Positions 50,172 through 60,810 are shown, numbered from the stretch's first letter. The stretch: DNA of 64,000 nt from Gilliamella sp. wkB178 (GCF_001690705.1 NZ_LZGK01000011.1:1-64000); one strand, 5' to 3'. Notes: generated by a model not told the origin, from the sequence alone. Program-made: numbers and translations.

Positions 50172-51071
50172 ATGTCAAATGATCGACTAGCCCAAACTAA
50201 TTATTATCTTAAACAAAAGATAATCCAGCATTTACCTCAAGCAGATCGCAAAGCTACTGCTATTCCGGGATTAATGCTATCACGCCATGACAATGACAGC
50301 CCGCAGGAAAATTGCTTTTATAGACCAATGATTGCCTTAGTAGTGCAAGGATTTAAACGATCTATGATTGGTAATGAAGAGTTTAATTATGGTAAAAACC
50401 ACTTTATGGTAGTTAGTGTCGATTTGCCAGGGAGTTACCATATTACTGACGCCAGTCCGGAACTGCCATTTATTTCGATTTCAATCAAACTTGATAAACA
50501 CATCATCAGTCAGTTATTAACTGAAATGCCAATCAAACCAACTTCTTTAAAACAAAAACCAGCATCACAAGTTAGTGTTGCGGAAGTATCACTACCAATC
50601 CTCGAAAGTTTTTTACGTTTAGTGGATCTACTAGATGAACCTGAAAATATCCAAATCATCGCACCAATGATAATTAAAGAACTGCATTATTATTTGCTTT
50701 GTAGTCCGGTTGGCGAAAGTTTGCGCCTTGCCAACTCCAGCGGCACCAAAATTAACCAAATATCAACAGCTATTGATTGGTTAAGAAACAATTACGCCAA
50801 GCCACTAGATATTGAACAATTAGCTAAATTAGTCAACATGTCAAGTTCAACCTTTCACCGCCATTTCCGCCAAGTTACCACCTTTAGTCCATTACAATTT
50901 CAAAAACAATTACGCTTATATGAAGCCGAACGCTTAATGTTAGTAGAAGGTAAAGATGTTAAAACGGTAGCTTTTCAAGTTGGTTACGAAAGCCCCTCCC
51001 AATTTAGCCGCGAATATAAGCGTCAATTTGGTGAAGCACCACACCGCGACATGCTCAAAAAACGTAGTTAG
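50172..51071 (+). CDS. AraC-family transcriptional regulator
   Basis: The product of about 299 residues has an AraC-type N-terminal cupin-like domain (RPMIALVVQGFKRSMIGNEE) and the C-terminal two-HTH domain (DIEQLAKLVNMSSSTFHRHF, RLYEAERLMLVEGKDVKTVA, VGYESPSQFSREYKRQFGEA). ATG 50172 has AGGAA 7 nt upstream; an upstream in-frame start at 50115 would add 19 residues without a good site. It probably controls the neighbouring flavodoxin or MFS gene. Confidence 0.9.
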   Translation: MSNDRLAQTNYYLKQKIIQHLPQADRKATAIPGLMLSRHDNDSPQENCFYRPMIALVVQGFKRSMIGNEEFNYGKNHFMVVSVDLPGSYHITDASPELPFISISIKLDKHIISQLLTEMPIKPTSLKQKPASQVSVAEVSLPILESFLRLVDLLDEPENIQIIAPMIIKELHYYLLCSPVGESLRLANSSGTKINQISTAIDWLRNNYAKPLDIEQLAKLVNMSSSTFHRHFRQVTTFSPLQFQKQLRLYEAERLMLVEGKDVKTVAFQVGYESPSQFSREYKRQFGEAPHRDMLKKRS

Positions 51072-51201
51072 CATAATCACTACGCTTCTAAGTTAGAATC
51101 ATCTCGGTTGGCTAAGTGAGTCTATTATTTATTAAATAAGTGTTTTCAATAAAATATAAGAGTATTATTTTCAATTTAGTTAACAATCTGGAAGTTTGCA
51201 G

Positions 51202-52347
51202 ATGAACTTTATCAAAAATTATGGGTTGGTAATGCTTATTGGTTTAGCAGGATTCATTTCTGCCGCTGACAATTGGGTCGCTTCACTTTTATTGCCCAAT
51301 ATTGCAGCTGACTTTGGGCTTACCATCTCACAAGTGAGTATCGTGCTTACAGCTTATTTGCTTCCTTATGGTGTACTACAGCCTTTTTATGGATATTATA
51401 GTGACAAATATGGCAGAAAAAATATATTACTTGCCTTAATGTTGTTATTATCACTAGCCACCCTGCTTTGTTCTTTTGCGCAAAATTTAATGCTACTAAC
51501 TATTTATAGATTTATTACAGGGTTATTTGCTGCTGGCATTGTCGCCGTCTCACTTGGTATTTTAGGTGAATTATATAAAAATGAAATATTAACTAAACTA
51601 GTTGGTATTTTTCTGGGCTTGATTTTTCTAGGGCAAGGATTAAGTTCGGCAGTTGGTGGTTGGTTAATAGAAATTAGCACTTGGCGAAATATATTTCTAA
51701 TATTTTCTATCTTATCGCTATTATCTTTTATGACAATTTTCAGCTTACCAACTAGTCCGAAAAACATAGCAAAATCAAATTTTATCCCTACAACTATTCT
51801 ATTACTGAAAAATAAAACCTTACTAATGGTATATTTTCTGGCCTTTTGTAATGGATTTATAGTACTAGGCAGTTATTCTTTTATCGGCGCGTATTTTTTC
51901 AAATCGCTGGCTATCGATTATAAGTATGTTGGTCTGGGATTAATGTTATTTGGTTTAGCCTGTTTTTTTACCGGTTTTATCAATAGAATTTTTCTAAAAA
52001 GTATGACTCCTAAAAATGTCGTTATTTTAGGTTTAAGTTGTTCGTTAACATCGTTATTGCTATATTGTTGTAATAGTGTTGCTTTAGCTTATCTAGCAAC
52101 TATGATGCTTGGAATTGGTTATATATTAGTTCAATCAATTTTAGCTAGTACAGCCCTTGAACTTGCAGGTGACAATAAAGGCTTATCGTCCGGACTCATT
52201 GGCGTGGCTATTTTTGGCGGTGGCGGTATAGGAACTTATTTAGGTAGTTTTATATTAAACGTAATGCAATACCGAATGCTATTTAGTATCTATATTTGCT
52301 TATTATTAATACCTTTTTGGTTAGTATTTAAAAGTCGGAAATTTTAA
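51202..52347 (+). CDS. MFS transporter (DHA1-type drug/metabolite exporter)
   Basis: The 381-residue protein has 12 hydrophobic segments. MFS motif A is YGYYSDKYGRKNILLALMLL after segment 2, and motif C-like GQGLSSAVGGWLIEI is in segment 5. ATG 51202 has GGAAG 7 nt upstream; a TTG at 51196 overlaps the spacing. It lies downstream of the AraC gene. The substrate is unknown. Confidence 0.83.
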   Translation: MNFIKNYGLVMLIGLAGFISAADNWVASLLLPNIAADFGLTISQVSIVLTAYLLPYGVLQPFYGYYSDKYGRKNILLALMLLLSLATLLCSFAQNLMLLTIYRFITGLFAAGIVAVSLGILGELYKNEILTKLVGIFLGLIFLGQGLSSAVGGWLIEISTWRNIFLIFSILSLLSFMTIFSLPTSPKNIAKSNFIPTTILLLKNKTLLMVYFLAFCNGFIVLGSYSFIGAYFFKSLAIDYKYVGLGLMLFGLACFFTGFINRIFLKSMTPKNVVILGLSCSLTSLLLYCCNSVALAYLATMMLGIGYILVQSILASTALELAGDNKGLSSGLIGVAIFGGGGIGTYLGSFILNVMQYRMLFSIYICLLLIPFWLVFKSRKF

Positions 52348-52432
52348 TTAAAAAATAATAATTTTTGTTATATTTTTAAATACTAAAAATTGGCTTACTT
52401 TAAATAATTGTTAATATAGGAAGCATTAATAC

Positions 52433-53485
52433 ATGTCGAGACTTTTAGTTTTTCTATTTACGTTAGGATTTATTTCTATGAGTAATGCCAATACGTTACA
52501 AAAACAAGATTTTTACCTTGAATCATGCATTAACAATCAACATTTATTTATTAGAGAAATTAAGCTTGCAGCAAATAAACATATTAATAAACCCGCACCA
52601 GTACTTTTAATTCATGGTGCCAGAGTGCCATCTATAGGCTCGTTTGATTTACCTGTCAAAGGAGGATCGTTGGCTCAGGAACTTGCTGAAGCCGGAATAG
52701 ATACCTATTTATTAGATTTAAGAGGATATGGTAAATCAAGTAGACCTATTGAAATGTCACTACCAGCAGAACAATCCGCCCCTTTAGTTAGAACAGATTC
52801 AGCCGTTGAGGATATTGCTTGTGCAATTAATTTCATTAAACAATTATCACCTTGGTCTAAAGTAAATTTGTTAGGTTGGGCAACTGGTGGTCATTGGTCT
52901 GCGGCTTATGCCAACAAATATCCTGAAACTGTGAATAAACTGGTAATATATAATTCTTTGTATGGCACAACGCAAAATCATCCAATGCTTGGCAAGGGTT
53001 CTTTTTTGGACGACCCTGCACATTCTGGACAACTTAATCCACACATAGGTGGTTATCAACTCAATACTCGAGAAAGTCTTTTCCCGGCATGGGATAACAG
53101 TATTCCTATGCAAGATAAAAATATATGGCGCGATCCTTTAGTTAGCCAAGCCTATGCACAAGCAGCATTAGCTTCCGATCCACAATCTTATGACCATACT
53201 CCACCACAATTCCGCTCGCCTAATGGTGCTATGGCTGATAGCTTTGAATTGGCAATTGGCAAACGGCAATGGCAAGCAAAAAATTTGACTATGCCAACGT
53301 TAGTGATCTTTTCTCAAAATGATTTTTGGAGTCGTAAAGAAGATGCCTTAGCAATCATCAATGAAGCACCTAATGCAAAATTAGTTGAGATTGCAAATGG
53401 AACTCATTTTGTTCATTTGGATAGGAATCCATATGGACGAAAAATTTTTGTAGATAATGTGATTACTTTCCTGACTACCAATTAA
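52433..53485 (+). CDS. Exported alpha/beta-hydrolase-fold protein lacking the catalytic serine
   Basis: The 350-residue protein has a signal peptide (MSRLLVFLFTLGFISMSNAN) and an alpha/beta-hydrolase core with oxyanion segment VLLIHGARVPSIGSF and LLDLRGYGKSSRP. The nucleophile elbow reads NLLGWATGGH, so the usual Ser of GxSxG is Ala150. The acid and base positions are kept (Asp297 in FSQNDFW, His325 in NGTHFVHLD). It is probably non-hydrolytic or uses another mechanism. It follows an MFS gene by 85 bp in the same direction. Confidence 0.85.
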   Translation: MSRLLVFLFTLGFISMSNANTLQKQDFYLESCINNQHLFIREIKLAANKHINKPAPVLLIHGARVPSIGSFDLPVKGGSLAQELAEAGIDTYLLDLRGYGKSSRPIEMSLPAEQSAPLVRTDSAVEDIACAINFIKQLSPWSKVNLLGWATGGHWSAAYANKYPETVNKLVIYNSLYGTTQNHPMLGKGSFLDDPAHSGQLNPHIGGYQLNTRESLFPAWDNSIPMQDKNIWRDPLVSQAYAQAALASDPQSYDHTPPQFRSPNGAMADSFELAIGKRQWQAKNLTMPTLVIFSQNDFWSRKEDALAIINEAPNAKLVEIANGTHFVHLDRNPYGRKIFVDNVITFLTTN

Positions 53486-53502
53486 AATCTAGTAGCTAGT
53501 TA

Positions 53503-53650
53503 TTATTTTTTGCCAATGATTAATTTATAATATGTAATGCTTGTTGGCAAAAACTTACTGGTTATTTTGCCTTTTTCAATCCAATCTTGTTTGCCATAAA
53601 ATATCGGCTTAAGTGCCAACCCACTGCTATTGGTTATTTTTAATCGCTTG
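53503..53650 (-). pseudogene. Unrecognised C-terminal gene fragment
   Basis: A minus-strand frame overlapping the end of the MFS gene reads RLKITNSSGLALKPIFYGKQ then DWIEKGKITSKFLPTSITYY and KLIIGKK before a stop. The composition looks like a real protein, not random AT-rich translation. It has no start codon with a ribosome-binding site. It may be the residual 3' end of a lost gene. I do not recognise the family. Confidence 0.25.
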
Positions 53651-54838
53651 GTTATATCTAAACGAATAAATAAACATACAGATTAGGATCATGAGAGTTA
53701 ATCCCCATAATTGTTGATACATTTCTGCTTGCTGTGCCAAATCATCATTAATCTTATTTGTTTCTAAGACAACTAAAGCATACTCGGTACCTAAAATAAT
53801 ACCTAAATTTTGGCACAATCTTAACATGCCACCAATTGTAGATTGTTTATCTGGTTGTTGCTGCATTGCTATCTGGATTAATGAACTTTGTAATAAGCCT
53901 CCACCAATACCGTAACCTAAAGCGGCTACAATATATGTACCTACTGAAATATTTAAACTTATGCCCCAAAATAAAATAAATGCCAACAACATAACCGGTA
54001 AAGCATAGATCAAGATCATTTGGTTAACATCTTTGCCTAATAATTTTTTAATCAATACACTTAAAATCACGCCTATCGGCGAAGCCATACAAATTAAGCC
54101 TATAATATCAATAGGATAATTAGTTTCCCTAATCAATATAATTGGGGAAACAGAAAAAATAACTCCAGCAGTAAACCCAAAAATAAAACTACCAACTGCC
54201 ACATACCTAATAGTTGACTGAAGTAATAACTCGAAAACGAATAAAGCACCGGCACGATGCCTGTTATAAGGTGATTTATTTAGTGACAACGTCACTGCCA
54301 AACCTAAAATACAAAAAGGAACATTAATAAAAAAGAGTAGTCGCCATTGCCAATATTGTAAAATAAAACCACTTAAACTAGGTCCCAATATTGGCCCTAT
54401 ACTAATGGCTAACATAATTACTGCATTTAATTGTAATTTTTGCTTGGTCGATTGTACCCCAGCTAATCCTAAACAATTTGCCTGTAATAATGCCGCCGCT
54501 ATCCCTTGACCACAGCGAGCTAAAATAAATTGCCAGGCGGATTCACTGGATCCGGCTAAAAACGAGGTTATGGCAAACAGCAAAAATCCTAATATTAATG
54601 CAGCTTTTTGCCCATAAATATCGCCAAACCAGCCACTAGGTATAAGCAAAATAATCAAAAATAATAAATATAAAGTGATAGATAAACCTATAAACGTCAA
54701 TGAAACCGCAAAGCTAATTGCTAGTGAATTTAGAACTAAATTAATAATTCCGGTATCAAGCGTTGATAAAAACAAGCCTAAACCACAAATAATATAAATA
54801 GAATAACCGGTTTTGGCATCAGTGGTTTGATCACTCAT
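53627..54838 (-). CDS. MFS transporter (DHA2-like multidrug exporter type)
   Basis: The 403-residue protein starts IYIICGLGLFLSTLDTGIIN, the DHA2/EmrB-type motif D1 region, and has motif A PSGWFGDIYGQKAALILGFL and motif C-like IGPILGPSLSGFILQYWQWR followed by FFINVP. It appears to have about 12 hydrophobic segments, fewer than the 14 of EmrB. It is divergent from an ArsR-type regulator gene, which probably controls it. Confidence 0.83.
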   Translation of the reverse strand: MSDQTTDAKTGYSIYIICGLGLFLSTLDTGIINLVLNSLAISFAVSLTFIGLSITLYLLFLIILLIPSGWFGDIYGQKAALILGFLLFAITSFLAGSSESAWQFILARCGQGIAAALLQANCLGLAGVQSTKQKLQLNAVIMLAISIGPILGPSLSGFILQYWQWRLLFFINVPFCILGLAVTLSLNKSPYNRHRAGALFVFELLLQSTIRYVAVGSFIFGFTAGVIFSVSPIILIRETNYPIDIIGLICMASPIGVILSVLIKKLLGKDVNQMILIYALPVMLLAFILFWGISLNISVGTYIVAALGYGIGGGLLQSSLIQIAMQQQPDKQSTIGGMLRLCQNLGIILGTEYALVVLETNKINDDLAQQAEMYQQLWGLTLMILICMFIYSFRYNQAIKNNQ

Positions 54839-54992
54839 TAGCTACCTACTATAAAGCGTTTTTTAATAACCAACATATTTAATGAGTTTATTTCTAATTA
54901 GCTGACTATGTTTAAAATTAAATTGAAACATATAATGTAAAAGCGGAGTAAGATTGTGTAGGTTAATAATCTATTGGAGTACCATTAAATCG

Positions 54993-55694
54993 ATGAGTAA
55001 AAAATTATATTGTGAAGATTTAATCCATTTTTCCGATGTTATGTCCGACGCTAATCGAGTAATGATTATCACTGAGTTAATGAATGGTCGCGCCCTGTGT
55101 GCATCGTGGTTGGCAAAACAATTAAATTTATCGCCGTCAGCAACACGGTTTCATTTAAAAAAATTAGCAGATGCCCAACTTATTCACCATAGATCTTGTG
55201 GCCGGCATCGTTACTATGAAATTAACAATCAAGATACCGCTGATTTTATAGAATCAACCTTTAGAATTATTCCACCCAAAGATTATTTGTATTTAACCAA
55301 TAACAACAGCAAACCAAAATTTCAGCAAGCTAGAACATGTTATAAACATTTAGCTGGCTCATGGTCGGTAGCATTAACACAATCATTGCTACAAAATAAC
55401 TTAATAGCAATTCAAGAAGATCTGTTTTTAATAACTGAATCTGGCAAAGATTTTTTAAATCACCAGCAATTATTACCAGATGATTTTGACAGTAAAATTG
55501 TGGGTAAACGTTGCATAGATTTTACTGAACATCGCGATCATATTGGTGGTCAATTAGGCTCGCAACTACTTAAAGCAATGCTACACCAAGCTTGGTTTAA
55601 ACAAGACATTAATCGTCGGGAATTGACCATTACCTCATTAGGTAGAATAAAACTTAACGCTATAATTAACTACCTTAATATTCAAGGTAGTTAA
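54993..55694 (+). CDS. ArsR-type winged-helix transcriptional regulator
   Basis: The product of about 233 residues has an N-terminal ArsR-like helix-turn-helix (SDANRVMIITELMNGRALCA, SWLAKQLNLSPSATRFHLKK, LADAQLIHHRSCGRHRYYEI) and a C-terminal extension of about 140 residues typical of larger HTH_20-type regulators. ATG 54993 (MSKKLYCEDL) is preferred over an in-frame start at 54954. It is divergent from the MFS exporter gene. Confidence 0.85.
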   Translation: MSKKLYCEDLIHFSDVMSDANRVMIITELMNGRALCASWLAKQLNLSPSATRFHLKKLADAQLIHHRSCGRHRYYEINNQDTADFIESTFRIIPPKDYLYLTNNNSKPKFQQARTCYKHLAGSWSVALTQSLLQNNLIAIQEDLFLITESGKDFLNHQQLLPDDFDSKIVGKRCIDFTEHRDHIGGQLGSQLLKAMLHQAWFKQDINRRELTITSLGRIKLNAIINYLNIQGS

Positions 55695-55708
55695 TTATCA
55701 GTTTTTCA
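55666..55708 (+). terminator. Terminator overlapping the end of the ArsR-type gene
   Basis: A perfect 12-bp stem ATTAACTACCTT / AAGGTAGTTAAT with a 7-nt loop spans the last codons and the stop of the regulator gene, and TTTTT follows at 55704. It separates this gene from the convergent yhhJ-type gene and may act in both directions. Confidence 0.65.
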
Positions 55709-55733
55709 ATTGTATTCAATGAGTAATAGATTG

Positions 55734-56864
55734 TTACGATCCCATACTCACAATTGATTTACGGAAACGCATTAGAGAAAAGACAAAGAACACCGATCCA
55801 ATCGCCAGTAACCAGACAAACGAAGTCCAAACAACCTCGATACCAGCACCGCGATATAAAATAGCTTGTCCTAATTCTACAAAGTGAGTGGTTGGAGCTA
55901 ATAGCATAATATTCTGGACAAATTCTGGCATACTTTCGCGCGGAGTGCTACCACCGGACAGCATTTGTAATGGTAATAAAATCAAAATAAATAACATGGC
56001 AAATTGCGCAGTGGATTTAGCCACCGTTGCCATAAATATACCCATTGACGTGGTTACAAACAGGTGCAACGCCGCTCCGGTTAAAAATAACGCCACCGAA
56101 CCGGTAATCGGCACACCTATCCAAGCATGCACTACCACTAATAATGAAATCCAAGTTGAAACCAGTACTACTAATCCCATCGACCAGATCTTCGACATCA
56201 TAATTTCAAACGGGGTTACCGGCATTGACAGCAAGTGATCGATAGTGCCATGTTCGCGTTCACGCATCAATGCTGCCCCGGTCAAAATAATCGATATAGT
56301 GGTTACAATATTGATTATTTCCATAACCGAACCGAACCACGACCGCGTTAAATTAGGGTTAAAGGAGGTATGTACTTGAATACCTACCGGTAAACTATTA
56401 GTAGCACTATAGCGATTAACAAATTCAGTGATCTCGCCATTCACAATTTGGGTAATATAACCATTACCAACAAACGCCTGCCCCATACGCGTTGCATCGA
56501 CATTAAGCTGAATTTCCGGGCTGCGATTATTCAGCACATCACGCTGAAAATTAGGTGGAATATTGAGTGAAAAAGTAAACTGATCGGTGTCCATACCCCG
56601 ATCAACTTCATCCATAGAATATAATCTTACCGGTTTTATAAACATCGGCGGATAAAACGCCTGAATAATTTGCCGAGATAACGGCGAATCATCTTCATCG
56701 ACCACCGCTACCGACGCATAATGCAACGAATCAGATGTTGCTGTAGCCGCGGTATAAATATCCAAAGTAAAACAATAAGCGATTAACAGCAGCATAATCG
56801 GATCGCGCAATAATCCCCATAACTCTTTAATGCCTAAACGATAAATATTAGTTAAACTTTGCAT
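55734..56864 (-). CDS. yhhJ: ABC-2 type permease, YhhJ-like
   Basis: The 376-residue protein has an N-terminal segment, a large periplasmic domain (about 45-180; VVDEDDSPLSRQIIQAFYPP) and five C-terminal membrane segments, including LMREREHGTIDHLLSMPVTP, the ABC-2 signature. It starts 5 bp after rbbA. With the HlyD-type protein and RbbA-like ATPase it completes the yhiI-rbbA-yhhJ export system known in E. coli. Confidence 0.88.
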   Translation of the reverse strand: MQSLTNIYRLGIKELWGLLRDPIMLLLIAYCFTLDIYTAATATSDSLHYASVAVVDEDDSPLSRQIIQAFYPPMFIKPVRLYSMDEVDRGMDTDQFTFSLNIPPNFQRDVLNNRSPEIQLNVDATRMGQAFVGNGYITQIVNGEITEFVNRYSATNSLPVGIQVHTSFNPNLTRSWFGSVMEIINIVTTISIILTGAALMREREHGTIDHLLSMPVTPFEIMMSKIWSMGLVVLVSTWISLLVVVHAWIGVPITGSVALFLTGAALHLFVTTSMGIFMATVAKSTAQFAMLFILILLPLQMLSGGSTPRESMPEFVQNIMLLAPTTHFVELGQAILYRGAGIEVVWTSFVWLLAIGSVFFVFSLMRFRKSIVSMGS

Positions 56865-56869
56865 AATAT

Positions 56870-59668
56870 TTATCCTTCCTGCTTTTTAAGAAGTGCAATA
56901 CTGACACCAAGCACAATCGGAATGGTGATCAGTAAAACGAAAATAGAACTATGTAAATCAGTAAAGCTCAGCGCCTTGTTAAATACCCCCCGAGCGATAA
57001 TTAATAGATGCGTTGTTGGATAAATCTCACCAATATATCTACCCATACCTTCCAGTGATGACACCGGATTTAGCAAACCGGAAAATTGGATTGCCGGCAA
57101 CATAGTTCCTACGCAAGTTAAAAAGATAACCGCAATTTGGCTGCGGGTTACGGTGGATGCCAACAAGCCAAAGCCCGTCGAAATAATACAATAAGCTAAA
57201 GCCGCCACACACAAAGTCAGTACATTACCTTTGATTGGCACATCAAAAATAGTTACCGCCATTAATAACAACAGCAAGAAACTCAACATTGAAATAATAA
57301 TATACGGGACTTGCTTACCTAACAAAAATTCCGCTCGGGTAACTGGCGTTACATAAAGATTAATAATCGAACCCATTTCTTTTTCGCGCACTACCGATAA
57401 GGCCGCTAACATGGATGGGATCATTAATAATAATATCGGTATAACCGCTGGCACCATGGCGGGTAAACTTTTAATATCCGGATTATAACGGTATCGGGTT
57501 TCTATATCGGCTAGGCTAGCAGAGGTTTGTCCTAAACTTTCCTTCGCTTTTTCGCTCAACCAAGCCAAATGCATGCCTTGCACATACCCTTTAATAGTAT
57601 CGGCACGCATTGGCATGGCACCATCAATCCAAATACCAATTTCAACCTGATCACCGCGCTGAATATCCCGCCCAAAATGCGGTGGAATTTCAATTGCCAA
57701 CGCAATATCACCACTACGCATGCGCGCATCCATATCATCATAATCAGTTATTGGCGGTTGTTCGATAAAGTAACGTTTGGAACCGGATAAATTCAGCGTG
57801 TAATTTTGGCTAAGGCCACTATGATCACGATCGAGCACCGCAAAACGTAAATCTTCGACATCCAAAGTAATACCATAACCCATAACTAACATCAAAATTG
57901 CTGAACCTAACAAAGCTAAAACGGCTCTTAACGGATCGCGAGACAGCTCAAGAGTTTCTCGCCATAAACAGCCCACCATTCTTGTTAAGCTAAAGCCAGC
58001 AAATTGTTTTTCGGTAGTTTTATCTGCATCGTTACTAGCTACAGTATTGGTTACTGCAGCGGTGTTTTCTGCCTCCGCGGTATCATCAGCACCGGCTTCC
58101 ACCAAATAAGTAATAAACGCTTCTTCCAACGTTTTTGCTTTTTTAGAGGCAATAATATTATCCGGGGTATCACTGGCTAAAACCTTACCGGCATGCATCA
58201 ACGAGATCCTATCGCACCTCGCGGCTTCATTCATAAAATGGGTAGTAATAAATACTGTGACTTTATCTTGGCGGGAAAGCTCAATAATTAACCGCCAAAA
58301 ATCATCACGCGCAATCGGGTCTACCCCTGAAGTTGGTTCATCCAGAATCAGAATTTCAGGATTATGCACCACCGCAACTGATAAAGATAACCGCTGTTTT
58401 ACCCCTAACGGCAAACTATCCGGTAGACTTTGTGCATCTTGTACTAAGCCAAATCGTTTAAGTAACGCCTCAACCCGAGCCGGAATTTTGCTCTCTTCAA
58501 TGCCAAATAAGCGAGCATGTAAAACTAAATTTTGTTCAACGGTTAATTCACTGTACAAAGAAAACGCTTGCGACATATAACCCAAGTGTCGCCTAACATT
58601 AATATCACTGGCATCAACTGGTTTGCCAAATAACCACGCCTCACCCGACGAAATTGGTAATAATCCGGTTAACATTTTCATAGTAGTGGATTTACCACAA
58701 CCATTTGATCCTAGAAAGCCGAATATTTCCCCTTGTTTGATGGAGAAATTAACATGATCGACGGCAATAAAATCACCAAATTGTTTAGTTAGCCCTTTAG
58801 CTTCTATGGCAATTTGTGTTTGTTGATTAATATCTAAAGGTGGAATGGTAACGGCTTGATAACCTTGTTTGGCGTCATCCGGCATTAATTCAATAAAAGC
58901 CGCATCTAAATTATCTTTGCCGGTTTTGGTTAATAAAGCCTGCGGAGTGCCGGTTTCCAGGATTTTACCGCCATACATAGCTACTAACCAATCAAAATTT
59001 TGCGCCTCATCCATGTAAGCGGTGGCCACAATAACACTCATTTGGGGGCGTTGCTCACGAATCTTATTAATTAATTGCCAAAACTGCGCACGCGATAGTG
59101 GATCCACACCAGTTGTGGGTTCATCTAAAATTAATAAATCAGGATCGTGGATCAAAGCCGAACACAAACTGACTTTTTGCTTCATCCCACCAGACAAGCG
59201 CCCAGCAGCACGTGACAAGAACGGGTAAAGCCCGGTACTACGGGTTAATTCATCAATTCGGCGACGGCGTTCGGCCGCATTATTACCAAAAAGGCGGGCA
59301 AAAAATTGCAGATTTTCCTCAACCGACAAAGTTGGATATAGGTTTTTACCTAACCCTTGGGGCATATAAGCAATACGGGTACACACAGATTTACGATGGG
59401 CTTTATCCTTCATATCGCCATCTAACACATAAACTAAACCTTCTTGAATAACATGAGCACCCGCGATAAGGGACAATAAACTCGATTTACCCACGCCATC
59501 AGGGCCGATCAAGCCAATCATACAGCGTGGCGGAAAATTCAAATTAATATCATTGAGCGCACAGGTTTTTTTATAATGTAGCGTTACATTACTAACTTTT
59601 ACCACTGCATCAGCAATCGGTTTATCTTCAGCAAGTAAAGCTAAATCCTTATTGTCGGCTTCTGACAT
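56870..59668 (-). CDS. rbbA: RbbA-like double-ATPase/ABC-2 permease fusion
   Basis: The 932-residue protein fuses two nucleotide-binding domains and an ABC-2 permease. NBD1 has [28 protein letters not shown] and [16 protein letters not shown]2 has [20 protein letters not shown] and [13 protein letters not shown], with the signature degenerate as [12 protein letters not shown]. The permease has a periplasmic domain and [21 protein letters not shown]. coli RbbA (YhiH, 911 residues) was reported as a ribosome-associated ATPase, but the gene context supports export. It is 13 bp after the HlyD gene. Confidence 0.9.
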   Translation of the reverse strand: MSEADNKDLALLAEDKPIADAVVKVSNVTLHYKKTCALNDINLNFPPRCMIGLIGPDGVGKSSLLSLIAGAHVIQEGLVYVLDGDMKDKAHRKSVCTRIAYMPQGLGKNLYPTLSVEENLQFFARLFGNNAAERRRRIDELTRSTGLYPFLSRAAGRLSGGMKQKVSLCSALIHDPDLLILDEPTTGVDPLSRAQFWQLINKIREQRPQMSVIVATAYMDEAQNFDWLVAMYGGKILETGTPQALLTKTGKDNLDAAFIELMPDDAKQGYQAVTIPPLDINQQTQIAIEAKGLTKQFGDFIAVDHVNFSIKQGEIFGFLGSNGCGKSTTMKMLTGLLPISSGEAWLFGKPVDASDINVRRHLGYMSQAFSLYSELTVEQNLVLHARLFGIEESKIPARVEALLKRFGLVQDAQSLPDSLPLGVKQRLSLSVAVVHNPEILILDEPTSGVDPIARDDFWRLIIELSRQDKVTVFITTHFMNEAARCDRISLMHAGKVLASDTPDNIIASKKAKTLEEAFITYLVEAGADDTAEAENTAAVTNTVASNDADKTTEKQFAGFSLTRMVGCLWRETLELSRDPLRAVLALLGSAILMLVMGYGITLDVEDLRFAVLDRDHSGLSQNYTLNLSGSKRYFIEQPPITDYDDMDARMRSGDIALAIEIPPHFGRDIQRGDQVEIGIWIDGAMPMRADTIKGYVQGMHLAWLSEKAKESLGQTSASLADIETRYRYNPDIKSLPAMVPAVIPILLLMIPSMLAALSVVREKEMGSIINLYVTPVTRAEFLLGKQVPYIIISMLSFLLLLLMAVTIFDVPIKGNVLTLCVAALAYCIISTGFGLLASTVTRSQIAVIFLTCVGTMLPAIQFSGLLNPVSSLEGMGRYIGEIYPTTHLLIIARGVFNKALSFTDLHSSIFVLLITIPIVLGVSIALLKKQEG

Positions 59669-59681
59669 ATGCTAACTCCAA

Positions 59682-60755
59682 TTATTTACTTGGACACTTT
59701 GCAACATCAGATAAATCGGCTGGCCAAGGTGTTTTAGGATCTAGCCTAACCCAAGCAACGCCGGGTAGGCCTGTTTTAACTTGCTTAATATAACATTTTA
59801 ACAATTCCGGGCTTAACTGTGCTTTTACTCTAAACATCAGTTTTTGACGTTCATCTTTAGTTTCCACAGTTTTAGGGGTAAATTGGGCTACACTCGATAC
59901 AAACGAAACTTTTGCCGAAATGGCTTTATTGGGTAAGGCATCAAGAATTAATCTAACTTCATCCCCAATAGCAACTCGCCCGGCAATCGTTTCTGGTAAA
60001 AAGAAAGTCAAATACACATCGGATAGATCAACTAAATTTAGCACTTTACCACCTGAAGGTAACACTTCACCGGTTTGGGCAATGCGGTATTGAATCCGGC
60101 CATCAACTGGCGCCGAAAGCGTACTATCATTAATATCCGCTTGGATTTGACTAATATTAGCTTTAGCCACATTAATGGCCGCGCTAGCACTATCAACACT
60201 GGCTTGGGCGGCTTCAATGGCAGCATCAGCAGTAACAACTTGAGATTTAGCTGAATCTAATGCCGCTTTAGCACTATTTACTTTTGCAGTATCATCATCG
60301 AATTGTTGAACAGACAAGGCACCTTTTTGATAAAGGGCAGTAGTACGAGTAAGGTGTTTTAAGGCAATATCCAAATCACTGGCTTTTTGTGCCACGCCAG
60401 CTTGGGCGGCAACTTTATCACTCATTTTTAACGCGACTTGAGCTTTGGCATTGACTTCATTGCTAATTGCTTGGTTGTATTGTGCTTGGGCTTCATTTAA
60501 TTGTGCTTGTAAGGTGTCGGTTTGCATAATCACCAATGGTTGCTTAGCCGTAACAAAATCACCTTCATCCACATTAATTTTTTCAATCTTTCCGGCTAGT
60601 TTAGCCGCAATATTTATTTCGGTAGCCTCAATGCGGCCATTACCACTGGTAAAATCTGGTCCATAGCCATCTTTTGTCATTAATTGCCACACCACAAAAC
60701 CAATACCAACTACAATAACCGCAACGATAACCCACTTTTTGCTTATTTGTTTCAT
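59682..60755 (-). CDS. yhiI: HlyD-family periplasmic adaptor, YhiI-like
   Basis: The 357-residue protein has an N-terminal membrane anchor (WVIVAVIVVGIGFVVWQLM), a biotinyl-lipoyl-like domain split around a long alpha-helical hairpin rich in Ala, Gln and Asp (about 85-205), and a beta-barrel C-terminal part (VYLTFFLPETIAGRVAIGDE). It would link the inner-membrane ABC proteins RbbA and YhhJ to an outer-membrane channel such as TolC. It is first in the operon, with a palindromic operator candidate upstream. Confidence 0.9.
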   Translation of the reverse strand: MKQISKKWVIVAVIVVGIGFVVWQLMTKDGYGPDFTSGNGRIEATEINIAAKLAGKIEKINVDEGDFVTAKQPLVIMQTDTLQAQLNEAQAQYNQAISNEVNAKAQVALKMSDKVAAQAGVAQKASDLDIALKHLTRTTALYQKGALSVQQFDDDTAKVNSAKAALDSAKSQVVTADAAIEAAQASVDSASAAINVAKANISQIQADINDSTLSAPVDGRIQYRIAQTGEVLPSGGKVLNLVDLSDVYLTFFLPETIAGRVAIGDEVRLILDALPNKAISAKVSFVSSVAQFTPKTVETKDERQKLMFRVKAQLSPELLKCYIKQVKTGLPGVAWVRLDPKTPWPADLSDVAKCPSK

Positions 60756-60792
60756 CCCTTACGCCTTGTCTCAAATTGATTAATTTATAATA

Positions 60793-60810
60793 TAAATTCG
60801 TGCGAATTTA
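60793..60810. promoter_or_regulatory. Palindromic operator candidate upstream of yhiI
   Basis: TAAATTCG-TG-CGAATTTA is a palindrome with perfect 8-bp arms and a 2-bp centre, 38 bp upstream of the yhiI start. It looks like a TetR-type operator. No TetR gene is adjacent to this operon, so the regulator must be elsewhere. Confidence 0.5.
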
